Of a stretch of 38,436 nucleotides of DNA, positions 1 to 8,695 are shown one piece after another (position 1 is the stretch's first letter; each line of letters opens with the position of its first letter). Below the pieces are notes generated by a model. It saw only the letters and a list, made by a program, of their open reading frames with translations. It had not been told where the DNA came from and made no database searches. This DNA is from Acetobacteraceae bacterium (GTDB lineage: Bacteria; Pseudomonadota; Alphaproteobacteria; Acetobacterales; Acetobacteraceae). The position numbers were made by a program, and so were the translations under genes. The stretch spans positions 1 through 38,436 of the forward strand of contig CANJLW010000038.1 of NCBI GenBank assembly GCA_947475245.1, written 5' to 3'.

Positions 1-35
1 AAGTGACGGCGGCGGATTTCGGCAATCGTATCCAT
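1..35 (-). CDS. possible start of a further gene leaving the window
   Basis: An ATG at 35-33 opens a frame reading MDTIAEIRRRH to the window edge, with GGGGTG about nine bases upstream and GGGAGAG further up. It overlaps, in another frame, the tail of the FkbM reading frame that has lost family resemblance. If real, it means the FkbM gene ends abruptly in what was the leader of this gene. Eleven codons are far too few to identify a product, so this is a weak suggestion only. Confidence 0.2.
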   Translation of the reverse strand, partial: MDTIAEIRRRH

Positions 36-843
36 GTAAAACACCCCAGACTCTCCCGCGTAAACGCCGGAGGATCGCACGGACCAGGGTGGAAACTATT
101 GGACGCTGTTTACCCCCGGAATCTGGAAAGGTTTGCACGCTGTTTTGCAACAGACCGCGCGCGCCCTTCAGGACGGCGAGTTCATGGCCTTCCGTATCGA
201 TCTTCAACAGCCCGATATGGCTTAATCCCAGTCGCGGCGCGACGGTATCGAGCGTTTCGCAGCGGACTTTGCGTGCTTCCGCCGAACGGCGGTGAACTGT
301 CTCGATGACATCGCGATAGACGGAGGCATGTTGCGATCCGGCCTCGTCGGCATAGTCGAAAAATTCGATCTCTCCGGGCTGATCGCTCAACCCGAAACCA
401 TGCGGCGTGATGCGGATATCCGCCGCGATCGCCTGCAGCGCCGCATAGGAAACAGGGTGCGGTTCGAAGGCGTGGATTGTTGCGTTGGGGCCATGCTCAC
501 GCACCGACCGCGCATACTGGCCGGCATTGGCACCGACATCGAGCACCGTCGCCTCGGGGTATTGCTCCAGGAAACGGCGCAGGAAACGATGCTCTCCGCT
601 GATGACGGAATTCTCGTAGTTCAGCACGCCGACGCCGCGCAGGGCGTCACGGTAAACCTCGCCGCGATCGGTGCCGTCGGCGGTGCGACGCCGCAAGGCG
701 ACCGCGAGCATCTGCTCGATCTCCCGCAGGCGCCGCTCCGTCTGTTCATTGGCCAGTCGGCTTGCCTCGACAGCCGTCGGAACACGAAGCAAGGATCGGA
801 GCGGACTCGCAAGACGCGTCAGACGATTGAACGGTGAAACCAC
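1..843 (-). CDS. FkbM-family methyltransferase, partial and probably C-terminally damaged
   Basis: SAM-dependent methyltransferase of the FkbM type, usually acting on hydroxyls of surface sugars or secondary metabolites. I chose the GTG at 843-841 because AAGGA lies six bases upstream. Seen: the SAM-binding motif DVGANAGQY at residues 102-110, FEP at about 126-128, and the family signature IDTEGHE at 215-221 followed by LAVLKGARGLLQ (222-233). After residue 233 the reading frame stays open to the window edge, but the residues no longer look like an FkbM C-terminus, which normally continues with a QFEYG-like strand. Either the gene is truncated by a rearrangement or the end has diverged. It lies 30 bp downstream of the methyltransferase/glycosyltransferase fusion on the same strand, so the two are probably co-transcribed in a surface-glycan locus. 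Family call is firm; substrate unknown. Confidence 0.75.
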   Translation of the reverse strand, partial: MVSPFNRLTRLASPLRSLLRVPTAVEASRLANEQTERRLREIEQMLAVALRRRTADGTDRGEVYRDALRGVGVLNYENSVISGEHRFLRRFLEQYPEATVLDVGANAGQYARSVREHGPNATIHAFEPHPVSYAALQAIAADIRITPHGFGLSDQPGEIEFFDYADEAGSQHASVYRDVIETVHRRSAEARKVRCETLDTVAPRLGLSHIGLLKIDTEGHELAVLKGARGLLQNSVQTFPDSGGKQRPIVSTLVRAILRRLRGRVWGVLHGYDCRNPPPSL

Positions 844-873
844 GGGATATCCTTGAACAGGGATCGATTTTGG

Positions 874-3867
874 TCAGCTGCGATGACGCAGGGCGGCCTT
901 CCGGAGGATACGAACCACAAGCTCGCGCGCCCGCCAGAACGGGCTGGAGCGCATCGCGGCGATGGTGCGGCGCGCCTCATTGAGTTCGCGGCTCGCGGTG
1001 AACCGGGCCGACGATGTCTCCCCATCCTCGCTCACGTCGAGGGTGGGCGTCTGATAATCCCGTTGCGTCCGCCGAAGCTCCGTCCAGCCCGACCCGGGCG
1101 GCAGGCGGCTGCCGTCGCGCAGGCGCCCGCAGGTTGCCTCGAACGCCGCCGCCATATCCCGCGCCATCGTCTCAAAACTGAACCGCTCGGCCTGTCGCAG
1201 CCCGCGCGCGATCAAATCCGCGCGTAGCCCCGGATCGGACAGATCCTGGATTGCCTTGACGATGCCGGCCGGATTGGTCTCGCTGACATACATCGCGGCG
1301 TCGCCGACCACTTCGGGGATGGACGCCTTGCGGCAAACGATCACCGGCGTGCCGCAGGCCAGGCTCTCCAGCAGCGGCATGCCGAAGCCCTCGTAGAGCG
1401 AGGGATACAGCAACGCATGCGCGCCGCCATAGGCCGAACGCAGTTCGACGTCGTCCAGCCGCAGGTGCTTCATCGGGAATTGCGGCGCGAGCTTGCGGAA
1501 CTCAGGCTCGATCTCCCGCGCGCCGCCGACGCAGACAAGCGTAAGACCGGAGTCGGTACCGAGACGAGCAAGGGCACGGAAGGCGATGGCGCAGTTTTTA
1601 TAGCCGCCGAAACCGGAACGCTCGCCGACCATCAGCAGGTAGCCGCCGCGCTTCAGGCCGTGACGAGCTAGGAATTCGTTCAGTTCCGCGTCGGTCGGCG
1701 GGAAGAAAATCCGATCCGCGGCGCAGTAGGTGACATAGGTCGCATCCCTGGGCAGCTCGGGATAGACCAGTTCCAGGTCGCGGGCGGAATTGCGCGACAC
1801 CATGCTATGCCCGGCCGCATGCACGATCGCTCGTCGTTTTTCCTGCCAGGCCTCGTCGTCGAGCGGAAAGCCCAATACTTCCGGGATCATGTCGTGACCC
1901 ACAAAGAACGATGGCGTGGTCGTCGGCGTGGAATAATAGGTGGAAGCGAACAGATCGGCATCCAGCAGGCGGCAGGCACGCTCCAAAGTCAGGCTGTCCT
2001 GGCCGGTCTGGGCGTAATCGTGGGCCGGCACGCTCCAATAGTGCACGCCGGGGATGCGCGGCGCGGTGCCGTCGCGATCCACCACCACCACCGTATCGGC
2101 GAACCCGGTCTTGACCCATTCGCGCAGCAGGTTTTCCCAGACCCGGCCGATGCCGGACGACAGATGCTGCCAGAAAATACCGTCGACAACGATGCGCGGC
2201 CGACGGATGCTCCGTGTCGGGCGGGTGAGGGGCGATGTCGCGGTGTTATCGAACACCCATGCGCCGCCGACCGGGTCGGGCCACGCAATCGGGTCGAACG
2301 GATAATGTTCGGCGCGGTCGAACACGGTATTGTCCGATACCCAGCCGAAATAGTCCTTGAGCGCGCCGGAGGTCGGGCCGGCCTGCAGCGCGCGCCACTG
2401 TTCCCGCGCGCCCTTGTAGCCGTAATAGAGTTCCTTGAAGGCGACCTGCGCTTCCGTTGCATAGGCAAAGTGCTGGAAGACCGCGCCGGCATCCTCCGTC
2501 TCGTCCTGGGTATAGGGGTAGATTTTGGCCAGATCCGTCGGTTTCCCGGTCTTGGCATCGTCGATCGTCAGGATCGGCGGCTCGTGCGCGGCCCAATAGG
2601 CACCGGGACGATAGCGCCAGGTGCGCAGCCATTCCTGGTTCGGATTCTGCGCATAGTTATAGCGGGTGGAGATGATCCGGTCCGGCCCGACGAAGTACCA
2701 GCACCAGTAAAACGCCGCCGTCCGTTCCGGATTGTCCAGGAACATCCGGTGCACGGTCGCGATCTGTTCGGCGGTCCATAACTCGTCGTTGTCGACCTGC
2801 CAGAGCAGGCATTCCTCCGAGATATTCGGCAACGGCGCGTTCACCATCTCTTTCTTGCCGTCCCAGAACGTGTCCAGGGGCTTGCGATAGAGCGTGATGT
2901 TGTCCGGGAAGCGCCTGACGAGATCGTCCAGATAGGCGCTGGTCCCGTCGTTGCTGCGTCCGCGATCGTGGAAGCTGTCGGAGATATGCCCACCGGCGGC
3001 GACGCTCCACGCCGTATCGTGGCGAAGCTGCGCGACGCCCTCCACGATGTGCCAGTGCCATTTCATCTCCAGCCGGCGAAACACTTCCTCGTGAAAGCGA
3101 ATGAACGGTTCGCCGTTCAACACGATGGTGAAAAAATGGATCGGCAACACATCGGTGTCCCGGCGCGGTTCGGCGCGGCGCCGGAAGGCGGAATAGCCGT
3201 TGCGCAGGGCCTGGTCGTCGGCAATCACGTCGTACATCGGGTCCCGCAACAGCAATTCGCGGACCGCGTAACACTTATAGGTGTTGGTGTCGTCCAGCAG
3301 GATCAGGCGAGCACCCCGCACCATCTCGTATTCGACGCTGCCGGTGAATTCGGACCCGTCGATCAGCACCATGTCGAAGGTGTCGATGCCGTGATCGGCC
3401 TTGATCCGCGCGATGGCATCCGCCTCTACCCCGGCCTCGCGCACGTATTGGATATCCTGGCGCAGCCAATCCAACACCTGTTCCAGAGGGTATTGGTTCA
3501 GCGTTGTCTCGACGGTCGTATAAAATTCGGCCACGTCCTGGGGCGACGGGAACTGATCGACCGATACGGTGGAGCGGTTATAGCAATGGACGAACGGATA
3601 GGCCTTGTAGGCTGCGGCCAGCTTCTCGAAGCGCGGCTTGGATATCTCGATGCAGAACAGCTTCGGCGATCCGGGATTGGCCGCAAGCCCGCTCACGAAC
3701 GCCCCCGTGCTGCCGCCGCCGGACGACGAACCGATTTCCAGTACCGAGGACAGGGTTTCAGTCGACGACAGATGCTCGATCAGGGCATGAAACGCATCCC
3801 CCTTGATCTCCGGCGCGATCACCTTGTTAAGGTCGGAGGCTGAGAGGTCGCGTTCCGTATCGGACAT
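874..3867 (-). CDS. methyltransferase / glycosyltransferase multidomain fusion
   Basis: A 997-residue multidomain enzyme, probably cytoplasmic, likely building or decorating a surface glycan. Numbering is from the ATG at 3867, where MSDTERD begins; a GTG at 3927 would add 20 unconvincing residues. Domains: an N-terminal class I SAM methyltransferase (about 35-210) with EIG plus a Ser/Gly-rich loop (44-53) and DMVLIDGSEF at about 165-174; a central region (about 240-540) that resembles a GT-A glycosyltransferase, with a DND motif at 359-361 that could serve as DxD; and a C-terminal GT4 domain (about 558-910) with the hallmark EGFGMPLLE at 826-834 and ACGTPVI just after. The last 90 residues are charged and helical. 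The methyltransferase and GT4 assignments are clear from motifs; the central domain is inference. Acceptor and donor cannot be told. The FkbM gene follows 30 bp downstream. Confidence 0.85.
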   Translation of the reverse strand: MSDTERDLSASDLNKVIAPEIKGDAFHALIEHLSSTETLSSVLEIGSSSGGGSTGAFVSGLAANPGSPKLFCIEISKPRFEKLAAAYKAYPFVHCYNRSTVSVDQFPSPQDVAEFYTTVETTLNQYPLEQVLDWLRQDIQYVREAGVEADAIARIKADHGIDTFDMVLIDGSEFTGSVEYEMVRGARLILLDDTNTYKCYAVRELLLRDPMYDVIADDQALRNGYSAFRRRAEPRRDTDVLPIHFFTIVLNGEPFIRFHEEVFRRLEMKWHWHIVEGVAQLRHDTAWSVAAGGHISDSFHDRGRSNDGTSAYLDDLVRRFPDNITLYRKPLDTFWDGKKEMVNAPLPNISEECLLWQVDNDELWTAEQIATVHRMFLDNPERTAAFYWCWYFVGPDRIISTRYNYAQNPNQEWLRTWRYRPGAYWAAHEPPILTIDDAKTGKPTDLAKIYPYTQDETEDAGAVFQHFAYATEAQVAFKELYYGYKGAREQWRALQAGPTSGALKDYFGWVSDNTVFDRAEHYPFDPIAWPDPVGGAWVFDNTATSPLTRPTRSIRRPRIVVDGIFWQHLSSGIGRVWENLLREWVKTGFADTVVVVDRDGTAPRIPGVHYWSVPAHDYAQTGQDSLTLERACRLLDADLFASTYYSTPTTTPSFFVGHDMIPEVLGFPLDDEAWQEKRRAIVHAAGHSMVSRNSARDLELVYPELPRDATYVTYCAADRIFFPPTDAELNEFLARHGLKRGGYLLMVGERSGFGGYKNCAIAFRALARLGTDSGLTLVCVGGAREIEPEFRKLAPQFPMKHLRLDDVELRSAYGGAHALLYPSLYEGFGMPLLESLACGTPVIVCRKASIPEVVGDAAMYVSETNPAGIVKAIQDLSDPGLRADLIARGLRQAERFSFETMARDMAAAFEATCGRLRDGSRLPPGSGWTELRRTQRDYQTPTLDVSEDGETSSARFTASRELNEARRTIAAMRSSPFWRARELVVRILRKAALRHRS

Positions 3868-4008
3868 CGTTGCAGGGCCTTTTACGCGGGACTCGGGCGA
3901 GGCGCCCGGAACGGTCAAAAAATGCACCCGTATGAACCGTGACGGGCATCAAGTGAGGCCGCTTCGGTAGAAGCTGGGTCCATTGTCGTCAAGCGAAGCC
4001 AATTGTCG

Positions 4009-4845
4009 CTAACGAACAAGGATATAGCGCATCGTAAAGTCGAAGCTGATCGGCTCCGTCACGTCCGACGGCAGGCGGGGCAGGGTGCGGTCGCGAAACA
4101 GCACCAGCAGCGCAAGGTCGAGCCAACGAGACCCGGACCGACCGATCAGTTCGACCGAGGTCACCCGACCGTCGGGATTGGCGGTAATCCGCACCTTCGC
4201 ATTGCCTTGCTCCCCCTGTGACGATGCCTGTTCCGGGTAATAGGCGCGATCGCGGACCCAGGCGCTGAGCGCGTTGCGCCAGTCCGGCCCAGGCTCGCGC
4301 CCGGCGACCTGCGAGAAGGGCGACAAATCCAGCGCGCCGCGAATCGCGGGGCCAAGGGAGAGATCGACCGATCCTGGGGGGCGCGGCGTCGGGGGCAGGG
4401 GACGTGGGGTGTTCTGCCCGAACGAGTAGTTCTGCGGCACCGGAAATGCGTTCGACGGTTGTTTCGGCGGCTGCTTCTGCGGCGTGGTCTTCGCCACCGG
4501 GCGCGGCACCTGACCGTTCGGCGCGGGTTCGGATTGCGGCGGTGGCGGCACCGCCGGCTGAGGCACGGTCGGCGGAGGCGGTGGTGGTGGCGGCGGAGGA
4601 GGAGGCGGAGGAGGTATTGGCTCCGCCCCGGCCGGCGTCGCCGTCGGCGACGGTTCCGGCACCGTGGGCGGTGTCGGTTTGCCGCCGTCGAAGATCATCG
4701 AAACCTGCGACGGCGGCGGCAGCTGTTCGGGCACATCGTCCCTTGGCGGGGTGAACAGCAGCACCGCCAGAACCGCGGCATGCAGCGCCAGCGAGGCCAC
4801 CGCGCAGCGCGCGATCCAGCCTCGCTTACCGTCTCTGCGACGCAT
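4009..4845 (-). CDS. TonB-family energy transducer with polyproline linker
   Basis: A 278-residue inner-membrane protein of TonB architecture: a short basic N-terminus, one membrane helix (about 14-31), a very proline-rich periplasmic linker (about 33-150) and a C-terminal TonB-like domain (about 185-278) with the usual YPEQA helix start and a KVRITANPDGRVTSVELIGRSG strand region (about 216-237). TonB proteins couple the ExbBD proton motor to outer-membrane receptors. The linker has 15 consecutive prolines at residues 78-92, a severe EF-P-dependent stall site. No exbB or exbD of the classical kind is adjacent. It lies 30 bp downstream of the amidase on the same strand, so it may share that transcript, although no functional link is obvious. 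It could equally be a TonB-like envelope protein that does not serve receptors. A second TonB lies at 22201-23091. Confidence 0.8.
   Translation of the reverse strand: MRRRDGKRGWIARCAVASLALHAAVLAVLLFTPPRDDVPEQLPPPSQVSMIFDGGKPTPPTVPEPSPTATPAGAEPIPPPPPPPPPPPPPPPTVPQPAVPPPPQSEPAPNGQVPRPVAKTTPQKQPPKQPSNAFPVPQNYSFGQNTPRPLPPTPRPPGSVDLSLGPAIRGALDLSPFSQVAGREPGPDWRNALSAWVRDRAYYPEQASSQGEQGNAKVRITANPDGRVTSVELIGRSGSRWLDLALLVLFRDRTLPRLPSDVTEPISFDFTMRYILVR
4570..4614 (-). other. 15-codon polyproline run
   Basis: Fifteen consecutive proline codons of mixed type (CCT, CCG, CCA) in the linker of the TonB-like protein, residues 78-92. Mixed codon use argues that the run is kept at the protein level rather than being recent slippage. 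Runs of three or more prolines stall ribosomes and need EF-P, whose gene is in this window at 37318-37884. Confidence 0.9.
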
Positions 4846-4875
4846 GGTGACGCGTCGAAACCCGCCCCGAATGGC

Positions 4876-6294
4876 CTAGGCCAGAACGGGCGGTCGACGC
4901 GTGTGCCAATCCGTATCGCGCTGATAGGCATCGGCGATTTTCAGCACGCGCGCTTCGGCGAACGGCCGTCCGGCGATTTGCAGCCCGATCGGACAGCCAT
5001 TCGGATCCAGGCCGCAGGGGACGCTGACGGCCGGCAGACCCAGATAGTTATACGGCCGGGTGGCGGAGGACACCGACATGAACCGATGCTCCGTGCCCGG
5101 CGGGCCGTGGTCGATGTCGGTTTCAGCCAAGGTCGGCAGCACCGTCCGGATCGTCGGCGAGATCAGCACATCGACCTTGTCGAACACCTCCGCCGCGAAG
5201 GCGCGCAGGATCGGGCCGCGGCGGCTGAGCGACTCGATGTAGTACGGTGCCGGGATCGCGTAGCCCGGATACATCCGCGAACTGATATGCTGCCCATAGG
5301 CCTGTGGATCGTCGCGCATCCATTGGGCGTGGATCGTCGCCGCTTCCACGCGGGAAACGATGGAGCCATAGGCGGCGATATGACCCATCAACGGTAAGGC
5401 CAGTTCGATCACCTCGGCGCCGCGGGCTTTCAGCGTGGCGACCGCCAGCATCACCGCCTCGCGCACGGGGGCGTCGGTGTCGTCGAAAAAGAAGTTGGTC
5501 GGCAGGCCGATGCGCAAACCGCGCAGATCGCCGTCAAGCTCGGCCTCGTAATCCGGCACGGGTTCGCGCGCACTGGTCGGATCGTTCGCGTCGTGGCCGG
5601 CGATCACCGTCATGATCCGCGCGCAGTCGCGCGCCGTGCGCGTCAAAGGCCCGACATTGTCGTGGGAGAACGACAGCGGCATGACGCCGAACCGCGATAC
5701 GCGGGTTTGCGTCGGCTTGATCCCGGTCACGCCGCAGGCGGCGGCCGGCAGGCGGATCGATCCGCCGGTGTCCGAGCCTAACGCCGCATACGTCATGCGC
5801 GCCGCCACCGCCGCGCCGGAGCCGGAGGACGACCCGCCGGTGATGTAGGGCAGGTTCCAGGGGTTATGGCAGTCGCCGAAGGTCTTGTTATGCCCGGTCG
5901 GGTTCTGCGCGAACTCCGCCATGTTCAGCCCGCCGAACGTATAGGCGCCGGCCGCGGCCATCCGGGCGATCACCGTCGCCGTGACCGTCGGACGGAAGTC
6001 CCGCCGCAGCGCCGATCCGCAGGTGCTGAGCTTACCGGCCTGATAATACATGTCCTTGTGCGCCATCGGCACGCCGTGCAACGGCCCGAGTGGCTTTTTT
6101 TGGCTGACCGCCAGATCGGCGGCGCGCGCGGCGGCTTCCGCGCCCTCGCGATCCAGCCAGATCGTCGCGTTCACCCGGGCGTTGGCCTTGTCGAGATTGG
6201 CCCAGCAGGCATTCAACAGGTCCAGCGACGTCGCCTGACCGGAGGCGACCGCCGCGGCCGCTTCGGTCATCGACAGATCGGCCAGCGTGCTCAT
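4876..6294 (-). CDS. amidase-signature hydrolase (AtzE-like)
   Basis: A 472-residue amidase-signature enzyme that would hydrolyse a C-N amide bond in the cytoplasm with a Ser-cisSer-Lys triad. Seen: the lysine in GVPMAHKDMYY (K80), the glycine/serine-rich core GGSSSGSG (153-160, cis-Ser about 155) and SDTGGSIR (174-181) with Ser179 as likely nucleophile. The start is the ATG at 6294, seven bases after a strong AAGGAG; this ATG overlaps the stop of the small AtzG-like gene by four bases (ATGA), a sign of translational coupling. The pairing points to AtzE-type amidases (1-carboxybiuret hydrolase group) rather than GatA, because the partner is not GatC-like and no gatB is near. The real substrate is unknown; triazine or biuret metabolism should not be assumed. 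Confidence 0.88.
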   Translation of the reverse strand: MSTLADLSMTEAAAAVASGQATSLDLLNACWANLDKANARVNATIWLDREGAEAAARAADLAVSQKKPLGPLHGVPMAHKDMYYQAGKLSTCGSALRRDFRPTVTATVIARMAAAGAYTFGGLNMAEFAQNPTGHNKTFGDCHNPWNLPYITGGSSSGSGAAVAARMTYAALGSDTGGSIRLPAAACGVTGIKPTQTRVSRFGVMPLSFSHDNVGPLTRTARDCARIMTVIAGHDANDPTSAREPVPDYEAELDGDLRGLRIGLPTNFFFDDTDAPVREAVMLAVATLKARGAEVIELALPLMGHIAAYGSIVSRVEAATIHAQWMRDDPQAYGQHISSRMYPGYAIPAPYYIESLSRRGPILRAFAAEVFDKVDVLISPTIRTVLPTLAETDIDHGPPGTEHRFMSVSSATRPYNYLGLPAVSVPCGLDPNGCPIGLQIAGRPFAEARVLKIADAYQRDTDWHTRRPPVLA

Positions 6295-6494
6295 GGCTGA
6301 GTCTCCTTCGTCGCCTGCAGCGCCGCTTCGAAGCCTGCGGGTTCGTCTTCGAAGACGATGGTGCCGCGCAACGCCTCGAAGGCCTTGATGGTCAGCGCCA
6401 GATCGGCCGCCATGCGCCGCCCCGGCGCGTTCGGGGCATCGATGCCAAACCAACGATGGATCGCGGCTTCGGTCTCGGTCGGGGAATCATCCAT
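6291..6494 (-). CDS. AtzG-like (DUF4089-type) small amidase partner
   Basis: A 67-residue acidic, helical protein starting at the ATG at 6494, with a near-perfect AGGAGG about six bases upstream. Its stop overlaps the amidase start by four bases. The C-terminal FEDEPAGFEAALQATKE pattern (about 48-64) is typical of the short proteins encoded just upstream of AtzE-like amidases; known AtzG binds AtzE and is needed for its stability and activity, much as GatC serves GatA. Length and position fit that family. The assignment rests on context plus the C-terminal motif and should be confirmed by profile search. Confidence 0.75.
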   Translation of the reverse strand: MDDSPTETEAAIHRWFGIDAPNAPGRRMAADLALTIKAFEALRGTIVFEDEPAGFEAALQATKETQP

Positions 6495-6614
6495 TGGCTG
6501 CCTCCTGTGCTGCATCGCAGTATGGGGGTATGGTGGCGACCTCGCGCAATGGCGAAATCGATCCGTTCGTCGGTTTGACTTGATCCCGCCGAACGGACAG
6601 GGACAATACGGCGC

Positions 6615-8225
6615 ATGAACCGTCATCAACGCAGGCTCGCCGCCAAATCCGGCAACATGCGCCAGGACTTCGCCCGCGTCCTGGCCGCCGCTTTCGCCCA
6701 CCATCAGGCCGGTCGTTCGGCGGAGGCCGAGGCCGGCTATCGGCAGGCCCTGACCATGCAGCCCGACCATGCCGACACCCTGCATTTGTTGGGGGTGCTG
6801 GCTGAACAGACCGGCCGCTCCGCCGTCGCTGTCGAGACGATCGAGCGGGCGATCGCCATCAATCCGACAAACGCCGCCTTTCACTCGAATCTCGGCAATT
6901 CGCTGCGCGCGCTGGGCCGCTTCGCCGACGCGCTGGCGCATTTCGACCGGGCGCTGACATTGATGCCCAACTTCGCCGACGCGTTGTCGAACCGCGGCAT
7001 TCTGCTGCGCGATCTCGATCGGTTGGAGGACTCGCTCGTCGATCTGGATCGCGCGGTGACGCTGAACCCGGATCAGGCTGATGCCTGGTCGAACCGCGGC
7101 ATCACACTGGCCGATCTCGGACGTCCGCGCGACGCGGTTGCCAGCTTCGACCGCGCCATTGCCCTGGCACCCACCCATGTGAACGCGCATTACAATCGCG
7201 GCAACGGGCTGATGCGGTTGCTGCGCTTCGAGGAGGCATTGGCCGCTTGCGATCGGGCCTTGGCAATTCGGCCGAACGATTTGCGGGCCTTGTTCAACAA
7301 AGCCCTGATCCTGCTGCTTCTGGGCCGCTTCGAGCTCGGTCTGCCGCTCTACGAAAGCCGCTGGGCGGTGCAGCGACTGCCGGCGCCGACCGAGCGCTAT
7401 ACGCTGCCGATCTGGACGGGGCAGGAGGATCTGAACGGTCTGACCATCCTGTTGTACGCCGAACAAGGGTTCGGCGATGTGATCCAGTTCTGCCGCTATG
7501 CCGCCGAGGTGAAGGCACGCGGCGCCACCACGATCCTGGCGGTAACGCGCGAACTGACCGCGCTGTTGTATGGCATGGCCGGCGTCGATCATTTGGTCGA
7601 ACTCGGCCAGGAAACCATGCACTTCGACTATCATTGCCCGCTCGCCAGCCTGCCGCTGGCGTGTCGCACGACGATGGAGACCATCCCCGGTGGCGTTCCC
7701 TATATCAAGGCCGACCCCTATCGGCTGCCCTGGTGGCGTACGCGCCTGCCCGCCGGCGACAAGCCGAAGGTCGGCATCGTCTGGTCCGGCAGCCAGCATC
7801 TGAAGAAGCATCTGGGGCGATCGATCCCGCTGACGGCGCTGCGACCTTTGCTCGATTGCGGCGTTTCGCTGATTTCGGTCCAGCGCGACATCCTCGACGG
7901 CGACAAGGCAACGCTCGAAGCGATGCCGGACATTCTGGCGCTTGGGCAGAGCTTCGCCGATTTCGCCGACACCGCGGCGGTGCTCGCGCAACTCGATCTG
8001 GTGATCACGATCGATACCTCCGTTGCGCACCTCGCCGGCGCGATGGGCCGACCGACCTGGATCATGCTGCCCTTTGTGCCGGACTGGCGCTGGTTCCTGG
8101 ATTGCGAAGACAGTCCCTGGTACCCGACCGTTCGGCTGTTCCGACAAGCCGAGCATAATGACTGGGACGGTGTCATCGCCCGCGTCGCATCCGCGCTGCG
8201 CGCATTCGGCGCGGGCAAGGACTGA
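6615..8225 (+). CDS. TPR-repeat glycosyltransferase (GT9-like C-terminus)
   Basis: A 536-residue cytoplasmic protein with an N-terminal array of about six tetratricopeptide repeats (roughly 20-230; units such as AAFHSNLGNSLRALGRFADA and ADAWSNRGITLADLGRP) and a C-terminal GT-B-like half. That half carries GIVWSGSQHLKKHLGRSIPL (about 390-409), a glycosyltransferase family 9-like nucleotide-sugar strand, and TIDTSVAHLAGAMGRPTWIMLP (about 462-483), typical of TPR/glycosyltransferase fusions common in Rhodospirillales. Such fusions are often annotated as O-linked GlcNAc transferase-like or ADP-heptose transferase-like. The substrate is unknown; protein or surface-glycan glycosylation is plausible. 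It is divergent from the amidase pair across a 120-bp gap. Confidence 0.85.
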   Translation: MNRHQRRLAAKSGNMRQDFARVLAAAFAHHQAGRSAEAEAGYRQALTMQPDHADTLHLLGVLAEQTGRSAVAVETIERAIAINPTNAAFHSNLGNSLRALGRFADALAHFDRALTLMPNFADALSNRGILLRDLDRLEDSLVDLDRAVTLNPDQADAWSNRGITLADLGRPRDAVASFDRAIALAPTHVNAHYNRGNGLMRLLRFEEALAACDRALAIRPNDLRALFNKALILLLLGRFELGLPLYESRWAVQRLPAPTERYTLPIWTGQEDLNGLTILLYAEQGFGDVIQFCRYAAEVKARGATTILAVTRELTALLYGMAGVDHLVELGQETMHFDYHCPLASLPLACRTTMETIPGGVPYIKADPYRLPWWRTRLPAGDKPKVGIVWSGSQHLKKHLGRSIPLTALRPLLDCGVSLISVQRDILDGDKATLEAMPDILALGQSFADFADTAAVLAQLDLVITIDTSVAHLAGAMGRPTWIMLPFVPDWRWFLDCEDSPWYPTVRLFRQAEHNDWDGVIARVASALRAFGAGKD

Positions 8226-8299
8226 TCGGCGGGGCCTCCATGGCGCGCAAGCGGGGCAGGCTGTATGGTGCCGCACATCCAAAACAAAGGACTCGGATC

Positions 8300-8686
8300 A
8301 TGCTGCGGATCATCGCCGTACTGCTGTTGGCTTTCGCGACCTGTGGCGGCGCGCTGGCGGCGGACCCGCCGAACCGCAAGTTCGTCGTCTATTTTCAGGA
8401 ATGGTCGGCCGATATCGACGGTGCCGCGACCGACATCGTCAAGCAGGCCGCGACCGCCGCGAAAGCAACGCGCGGCCTGGTGACGGTCACCGGATATGCC
8501 GATCCCACCGGATCGAAGCGCGCCAATGCGCTGGTATCGGAACTGCGCGCCCAGCGGGTGTCCGACCTGATGCAGGAAGCCGGGCTGTCCGTCTCGCGGA
8601 TCAAGCCGATCGGACGCGGGTCGGTAAAGTTTGCCCTGTCGTCCCAGGAAAGCCGGCGCGTGGAAGTGACGATCGGCGCGCGCTGA
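8300..8686 (+). CDS. small OmpA-domain exported protein
   Basis: A 128-residue exported protein: signal peptide of about 20 residues (MLRIIAVLLLAFATCGGALA) and then a single OmpA/MotB-type domain. Seen: FVVYFQEWSADID at the first strand, VTVTGYADPTGSKRANALVSELRA (about 62-85), the helix with RAQRVSDLM and the final RRVEVTIG. These match the peptidoglycan-binding fold, although the classical NxxLSxxRA motif is altered to NALVSELRAQRV. The start at 8300 was chosen because the signal peptide begins there; an in-frame ATG at 8240 would add 20 basic residues. recQ begins 9 bp after its stop, so the two may be co-transcribed. Role is presumably envelope anchoring. Confidence 0.8.
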   Translation: MLRIIAVLLLAFATCGGALAADPPNRKFVVYFQEWSADIDGAATDIVKQAATAAKATRGLVTVTGYADPTGSKRANALVSELRAQRVSDLMQEAGLSVSRIKPIGRGSVKFALSSQESRRVEVTIGAR

Positions 8687-8695
8687 TCGGTTCCC

